Shown one piece after another: positions 25,330-64,000 of a stretch of 64,000 nucleotides of DNA. The translations under genes were made by a program, and so were the position numbers. The stretch is from Atherinomorus stipes. Its lineage: Eukaryota > Chordata > Actinopteri > Atheriniformes > Atherinidae. The notes under the pieces were generated by a model. It saw only the letters and a list, made by a program, of their open reading frames with translations, did no database searches and was not told the origin of the DNA. The DNA lies in NCBI GenBank assembly GCA_023101725.1, contig JALJCO010001423.1, forward strand, positions 99,501-163,500, given 5' to 3'. Within the stretch, counting starts at the first letter, position 1, and each line of letters opens with the position of its first letter.

Positions 25330-26801
25330 TAGAGATGCATCGATCCAGTTTTTTCCGATCCAACCCAATACCGATAGCTGGGCTGAGTGTGATGGCCAAT
25401 ACCCAATACTGATACTACTATTGAATGAATGAACCGTCAACCTTCCCATGTAAGACATTAGCCTTGACATAAACATTTAGCCTTATTTTGAAAAAAGGTA
25501 ACAAATTAACACAGATATAACTAGAAAAGCACTCTGAGAGCGCAGACCTTCACCAAGCAGCTCGACTCCCTTATTTTTGTGTTTTCTGGCTCATAGTATC
25601 CGGAATTTTCTCTGGATCCGGATCAACTTTCTAAACATTATAGAACTCATTTAGATCCTTTCTTGTCATTTTTTTTACCAAACACTCGGACCATTTGTAT
25701 GGAGTTATATGGAACAATTTAAAAAATTTGGCCTATTAAGGTGATGTTCATGTAAAACTGTTTAGGCGTTGGTAAGGAGGTTTGATGTTCACCATGAGGT
25801 GTCGGTCAGAATACACAAGACTCGCTTGTACAGTTAACTGTCTTTACTCGTCACTCTTAATCACAACAGCACAGTAATGCAACAAACGACAGGCTTACAG
25901 GTGAGGAAACTCAGGACTAGTTAAGGTGAACGCCTGGATGGAAGTGAGGAACATTCGTTCGGCAAATAAACACATTCAAGATATTAATTATTACTAATAA
26001 ATCCCTTAAAGTTAGGACCTAACATGCACATGTGTTCAAGGCTAACATTTACAGTAACTGGCATGTAACAGGTCAGCTAGCTTAATAGCATAAAAAAGGC
26101 ACATGGTGAATGGAGGAACACTTCTGAATAAGCATTAAAGGCAAAATAAACATCCTGTCAAGGCAGAAATACTACTAGTTACTTACAGTTATTGACAGAT
26201 GCACACAGTTCATCATATTCAACTGGCTAGAAGTCTGTCCAACAGTCTTCTCTCCTTGTGCTCACTGCTGCTCATAAGTTTCATTTCTGCATCTTGACGA
26301 TCATGTGCTCAGTCCCGCAGCTTCACGCTTCTGCCACAAGGGGGCACTCACGCCTCATCAACAGCCTTTCCAACATGGCCTCTCACATAATGATAAAGAA
26401 TCCTTCAAAAAAATTCCTGGATCCAGAAGGTGATCCAGATCACCACCAAAATTTAATGGGTTTGTCCTTGGACTGAGGCACACGGCTGGTGAAAATTCCA
26501 GGTCAAGCCGTCCAGTACTTTTTCCGTATAGTTGCTGACAGATGGACAAACCAACACTACAAAAAACATTACCTCCATGGCGGAGGTAAATTTACTTATC
26601 AACAAATAAAGTGTACATTAGTGGCAAAAAGAAATAAATAACACTTCCATGAAAAGTTCACTGCAAACGGATATTTTAAAATGTATGATATTGATAAAAA
26701 AGAAAAAGAAATGAGTGGATCATAATGTTGGATCAGCCACATTCATCCAATATCCGTTCCAGCTAATTAGTCAATATAGAAGCTGATATTTGGTGCATCT
26801 A
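25330..26801 (+). mobile_element. hAT-type element (TAGAGATGCATCGATCC family), 1472 bp, perfect TSD
   Basis: Starts TAGAGATGCATCGATCCAGT and ends ATTTGGTGCATCTA, flanked by a perfect 8-bp duplication GTTCTAAC (25322-25329 and 26802-26809). A second copy at 38316-39490 aligns on both sides. Compared with it, this copy has an extra block of about 1.07 kb (25521-26587). Confidence 0.9.
25521..26587 (-). repeat. Dispersed fish repeat inserted in the hAT element at 25330
   Basis: Begins CTAGAAAAGCACTCTGAGAG on the left and ends CATGGCGGAGGTAA on the right, tips I know from a very common animal repeat (class uncertain). The copy at 38316 has the uninterrupted sequence ACAGATATAAATGTACTT at this point, so the borders follow from comparison. 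A middle part (about 25735-26340) looks like a further insertion of unknown type. Confidence 0.7.
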
Positions 26802-27205
26802 GTTCTAACCCTTTCCAATGAATAATTAGATTACTGTTTGCATTATAATACAAGGACAACACTGTTGTTGCTTCTGAATATAACCATCTCTATTTTTTTT
26901 TATGTCTTAGCCTGCTGGAAGCTTCTGTTTTCAGCCAGGTTGATTGGGATGTTTTCCTGTAATTCATTTGTTATCTTATTGAGTGCTGATTCAACTTCAG
27001 AACATTGATTTCTTAAAATCTTTTTTCTTTTAAAGAACGTCTGACTGATTTAACATGAGTATTAACAAGAGATGGGTTAAAATGAATTTTTATCTTGTAA
27101 ATGTATTCTGCGGAGAATGATGTTGGAGTTTATTGTGCAGAAAAGTGAGATTTGAAACTGTAGCTCATGTCTACTCCATATGTACTCAGATTAAAATCTC
27201 TTCAT

Positions 27206-27718
27206 TAGGGATGTCTAATATTATTGGCCAATATTGGCATTAAAATGAGATATCAGAAAATATTGGCATCGGTTTTTTCAGACCGATATGATTTCCTAAA
27301 ATCTCCCAAGATCTTGTTGTTCCGTTACCAAATATTGCGAGACATGCCCAGCATGTAGAAAAGTCCCTGTTACTGTGGAAGAACTTCATATCCCAGCATT
27401 CCTTTCAGAGTCATGTGACTACGGTGCAGCTGCTGCTGCTACAGACTGACTTGCTTTGAAGCTGCTTATAATATGTCTGGTTTTAAATTATTGGTGAAGT
27501 TACCAAGTTGTCAGAAATATTATAATTAGCCACATGTTGGCTAATACCTGCTAGTATCTGATATCTGGCAGCCAGATGTCCAAAATGAATTCGTCTGGCT
27601 GAGTTTAGGATATTTTGGAATCTCTAGTCTCAGAGCAGAAGTTGTATTTCTCAAAATATGAGAGATACAACCTCACAATATCAGATATCGGTAAAAAAGC
27701 TAATATCGAACATCCCTA
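27206..27718. mobile_element. hAT-type MITE, 513 bp
   Basis: The ends are TAGGGATGTCTAATATTATT and AATATCGAACATCCCTA. The flanking 8-mers CTCTTCAT and CTCTTTGT match at 6 of 8. Same general type as the 23027 family. Confidence 0.8.
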
Positions 27719-27838
27719 CTCTTTGTTCCTTTTTTAAAAGTTGGTGCTCGTTGTGGTGTAGCAGTGAAAACTGTGTCTGTGGTGTTGAGTGCAAGCACAC
27801 ATTAAAACCCTCTGGCTTATCTGTTAATCATTCACTTT

Positions 27839-27844
27839 TTTATT
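27839..27844 (-). terminator. Possible poly(A) signal AATAAA of cnnm2
   Basis: TTTATT on the + strand. It is the first canonical hexamer I could find downstream of the cnnm2 stop in its own orientation, and TG-rich sequence follows on the - strand. Confidence 0.35.
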
Positions 27845-29833
27845 AAACCACCAGCCGGAGGAGGCAATGGGAATGTTGTGTTCAGGTAAAAGAAGCATTT
27901 TGAACAGCACACACAGGCAGCACTGGCATGGACAAAACACCAGGTGGACACACACACCTGCAAAGCATTCACACGGTTGGAGGATAGAGCGTGCAACAAG
28001 CGAGAGGAGAGTTCATGTGTGTTTTTTTTTCTTCTGCATCAGGGTAGGTGAGCATCGCTGTCTGAGCCGATGCCCACCACGCAGCAGTGTTTCTCCTTGT
28101 GTGCTTCCATTCTTTAGAAAAAAATGGTCATGCTTCTTTGTTCTCCCATCAGGCACTAAGATCTACAATCTAACTTGATGACTCTGGAGTGATTGTCCCC
28201 TGCAGGGCAGAGTGGGACTGCTGCATAGGAGCACTTTCAAGTAAACAATAAACAACAGCGAGCACAGCTGCAAACAATGCAGACGCGCTCTGTGTCTGGT
28301 TATGCAACAGGGACGCCCCTCATGGCGGGGCAGACGGGGGCTGGCGGGGGCTGTTTGTCCATGTGTGCAGTTTTCAGATATTCAGTCACACACACACACA
28401 CACACACTCACGCACAGTGAAATACATGAAGAAACAGCGACCACCAGTGGGTACAATCTGCAACTGCATTTTAAAACAGATTCAGCTTCAGGACACTTTT
28501 ATGCTGCAACAAACAAACATTATGTAAATGAACAGACCTGGAAGTGGCATCAGCATCATCTTAAAGCCTAAAATCTACACCCCTACAGATGTGAAGTAAA
28601 CAGTTAATCTACTCTATGTTTCTTTAGGAAAACTTCCCAACACACAAAGTATCTTTAAACTCATTCCTGTCTCATGAGGTAAAATAATGGGCAAGAAACT
28701 ACAAAAGAACAAAAATCATTTCAAGAAATAGTTCAACATTTTGGAAAATGAGCTTCCTCGCTGTTTTTGTTCAGGTCAGGTGAGAAGACTGGTCTGATCT
28801 GGATGGGGGCAACTTCCATTTACCACCCTTTCAGCTCATTAGGGGACAAAAAAAATCCTCTAAAAAACTGCCCTAAAAACTTCATTTTTCCCCCTTTTCA
28901 CCCCAAATCTTTTAATCAACTTCAGTCCTAATCAAAACTACCAAATATGTAATTATTCAAACAATTTATACTATTAAATGCTTATTTGATTCCATGATGA
29001 CACATTTTTTTACAGGTTAAAAAAAAAAAAACAGAAAGAAATTAATATTTTTTAATAAATTATATTTTTGGGAGCTGTGTCTTGAATGCTTTAAAAATCA
29101 GTAACAACATTGATTTTGATCTTTAAATAAATGTGACAAATAATTGTTTTCATAAAAAACAGCCGCATCATATGATAAAATTTCCATTTGAATGGTTGCA
29201 CAATTACTTATTTGGAATTTTTAATTAGGACTGTAGTTGATTTAGCAATCTGAACAAATGAAAATGTAAAAAAAATATTAATCTCTGAATTTTTTTCTAG
29301 TAATTTTTGGCAGGGAATTTTGTTTTTTGGTCATGAGCTAAAGGGTAGAAAATCTGTCTCCAGAGTCCAGCTGATCATTGATTAAAGTTCAAATCGTAAT
29401 TTCAAAGTTTCTCAAGTGACAACCAGAACGGTGGCCTAATGACCTCCAAGGGTTTTAATGAGAGGCTGGTTTAATAATATGCTTATGATCTAGACTGGTT
29501 CAGACTGGTTCTTCTCGTCTAACCCGACAATAAAACGAGTAAATGCTTTCCTTCCATAAAACTCCCCAACTATTCTTAAAACGTGTGAAATGAACACTAC
29601 AGTGCATCTAAGATAAAAGCGGAACAATATAAATATCTCTCTTTAATAGCAGCCAGCATTTGTGAAGAACATTTTAGATTCTGATCTGAATCAACTCAAG
29701 AAATTAATAAGCTCGGGTTATAAACTACGATACAAGAAGGGAGCAAAAACAAGTACAGTCTAGCGTCTTTTATACTAACCGATGCCCAAAAACATTGAGC
29801 TGAATGAGGAAACCTCCCACAGACAAACGGGGA

Positions 29834-29852
29834 GGGGGGGGGGGGGGGGGGG
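29834..29852. repeat. Poly(G) tract of 19 bases
   Basis: An uninterrupted G run on the + strand (C on the cnnm2 sense strand) inside the inferred 3' UTR. Confidence 0.85.
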
Positions 29853-31201
29853 ATGACATTCATAAACATTAATGGTGGAGAAACATAAGCGTTCATCATT
29901 CATGGACACATTTAATGTCGAGGTTTGTTCTTTGTGGCGTTGATGGTGCTCAACATGTTAGAGGTCATTAATACTGTGCAATTATCAAGTCTGATTATGC
30001 TTAAAACTGACCCAAAGAAAAAGACACCTCACATGCATAGATACCTTGTTGGCACTTTCACCCCACCCCCTCCCCAACTACACTGTAGTGACAAGTAAAG
30101 GCATCGTTAGTCCCACATGAACTCTAGGAGACGTCGCTGAGGTCAAAGGATGCAAAAACATGACAGAGACAAAGACAAAGAGACTTAACAATCTTGCTTG
30201 TGGATGGCTGCAGTTTAGCATTTTTCAAAAACAAATATACATACAGTACATACATACAAATAAATCTGTCAATTTACAGTTAATTATCTTATTCATAATC
30301 ATCTCTTAAATAAATTGTGGTTCATTGCACTTTGTTAAAATAATTAATTATATGATTTCTCTTAAAGGCAATAGTGTGATTTTTTTTTTAAAAGGTGAAA
30401 AAGATAGTGTACCATAAGCCTGATTTAGAATAATAGTAAAAATAATAAGATCTGTAATATACATACTGTATATGTAAAACACCCTCACCTCCTCATATAC
30501 ACGAATGGATGTTCATCTCCATATATGTAGCATGTTCTTCTTGATATGACACTCATACATGCTTGAATGCCAGTTAATTTCATGTCTCCACGCATACATA
30601 TATACATACAATATTATAAAATAAATAAATAGAGGAAAACATTCTGGTTTCGCGGTTGAACGGTTTCTTTCAAAGCGGTTTTTGGTGCAGTCTTTGACAA
30701 ACCGTGTTTGGGTTTGAGTCTGGCGGGATCCAGTCGGCTGAAGCTCCCTGAAAGATGTGCCGGAAGAGACGGGGAGTTGCATCTGCTCTCTGTGTGGGGG
30801 GAGATGGGAGGGGCAGGGGGTGGGGGGACCAAAGTCTTTGGCCTGAGGAGGAAGAAGAGCGGGGGGTGGTGTGTTGTGTGTGTCTGCACTCTGCCAACCT
30901 CTCGTCCGAGTCACCGCGATGAAGAGCCCGATTGTCTCAAACAGGAAGCTTAGTCACAGGTTCTGTCCGGGTCGACCCTCCGTAAGAGGCCGTGATACAG
31001 CAGGGATTCTGACAGCGTTTAGGCGGGGGTGTTCTGGGCGACACAGCGCCCATCTTCCCCACTGCCCCCCCAGCGACTGACTGGGGGCTACAGGATGGAG
31101 CACGCTCACTCCACCTGCCTCTGCGTCCCCACTTTCCCTCATCGCCATCTACGTCACCGCTCCGTGTGTGTCCGTGAGACAGGGTGGAGGCTCGGCGGGG
31201 G

Positions 31202-64000
<32,799 letters not shown>

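Larger units (their letters stand above)
22956..27819. other. Intergenic gap between convergent genes, largely transposon-derived
   Basis: No gene recognised. About two thirds is made of four hAT-type elements (23027-23641, 24639-25136, 25330-26801, 27206-27718). The pieces between them show nothing recognisable. Confidence 0.75.
27820..31201 (-). other. cnnm2 3' UTR (inferred extent)
   Basis: The sequence after the cnnm2 stop on the - strand is free of recognised transposons for about 3.4 kb, down to a possible poly(A) signal at 27844-27839. It holds a (CA)n run at 28387-28408 and a G19 tract at 29834. The true 3' end needs transcript data. Confidence 0.4.

Noticed and set aside
30513..31148. 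Overlapping Pro/Gly-rich frames on both strands next to the cnnm2 stop
   Set aside because: A GC-rich part of the inferred 3' UTR. Frames in several phases with low complexity and no recognised domain.

Overview
This is vertebrate nuclear DNA, almost certainly from a teleost fish. Two multi-exon genes with ordinary GT-AG introns lie tail to tail. The introns and the gap between the genes are full of fish-type DNA transposons (Tc1/mariner and hAT families and their short deletion derivatives), one tRNA-type SINE, a Rex3/RTE-like LINE end and many microsatellites. The species cannot be read from the window. Nothing prokaryotic or viral, and no CRISPR or operon structure, was seen.

Left gene (+ strand, 6732-20299 coding): nt5c2, cytosolic purine 5'-nucleotidase II. 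Fifteen exons carry residues 59 to the stop. Spliced together they give 504 residues that keep human numbering through the catalytic core (T249, K292, D351 and D356 all fall at the expected positions). The first exons, with the N-terminus and the FDMDYT nucleophile motif, lie left of the window. A 3' UTR of about 2.6 kb probably ends at an AATAAA at 22931.

Right gene (- strand, 58815 down to 31202 coding): cnnm2, a CNNM/ACDP-family magnesium-homeostasis membrane protein. Six exons are present, covering the segment after the CBS pair, the cyclic-nucleotide-binding-like domain and the C-terminal tail. They include a 63-nt in-frame cassette exon and one GC-AG intron. The large 5' exon(s), with the signal peptide, DUF21 transmembrane domain and CBS pair, lie right of the window. 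The convergent CNNM2/NT5C2 pair is the arrangement known from human 10q24, so this is conserved microsynteny.

The rest is non-coding. Reading TIRs and target-site duplications (TSDs) by eye gave about 20 mobile elements, many with perfect 8-bp (hAT) or TA (Tc1) TSDs. Several are nested: a hAT derivative inside a Tc1 inside a cnnm2 intron; a three-level nest at 38316-39490; an unclassified element inside a Tc1 transposase at 10.4-11.1 kb; and a palindrome inside a palindrome at 39.6-40.0 kb. Two copies of one family (25330-26801 and 38316-39490) serve as each other's empty-site reference and give the order of insertion. I found no system that I would call functionally new. The most useful observations are the transposon stratigraphy, the cassette exon, the GC-AG splice site and the low-complexity expansion in the CNNM2 tail.
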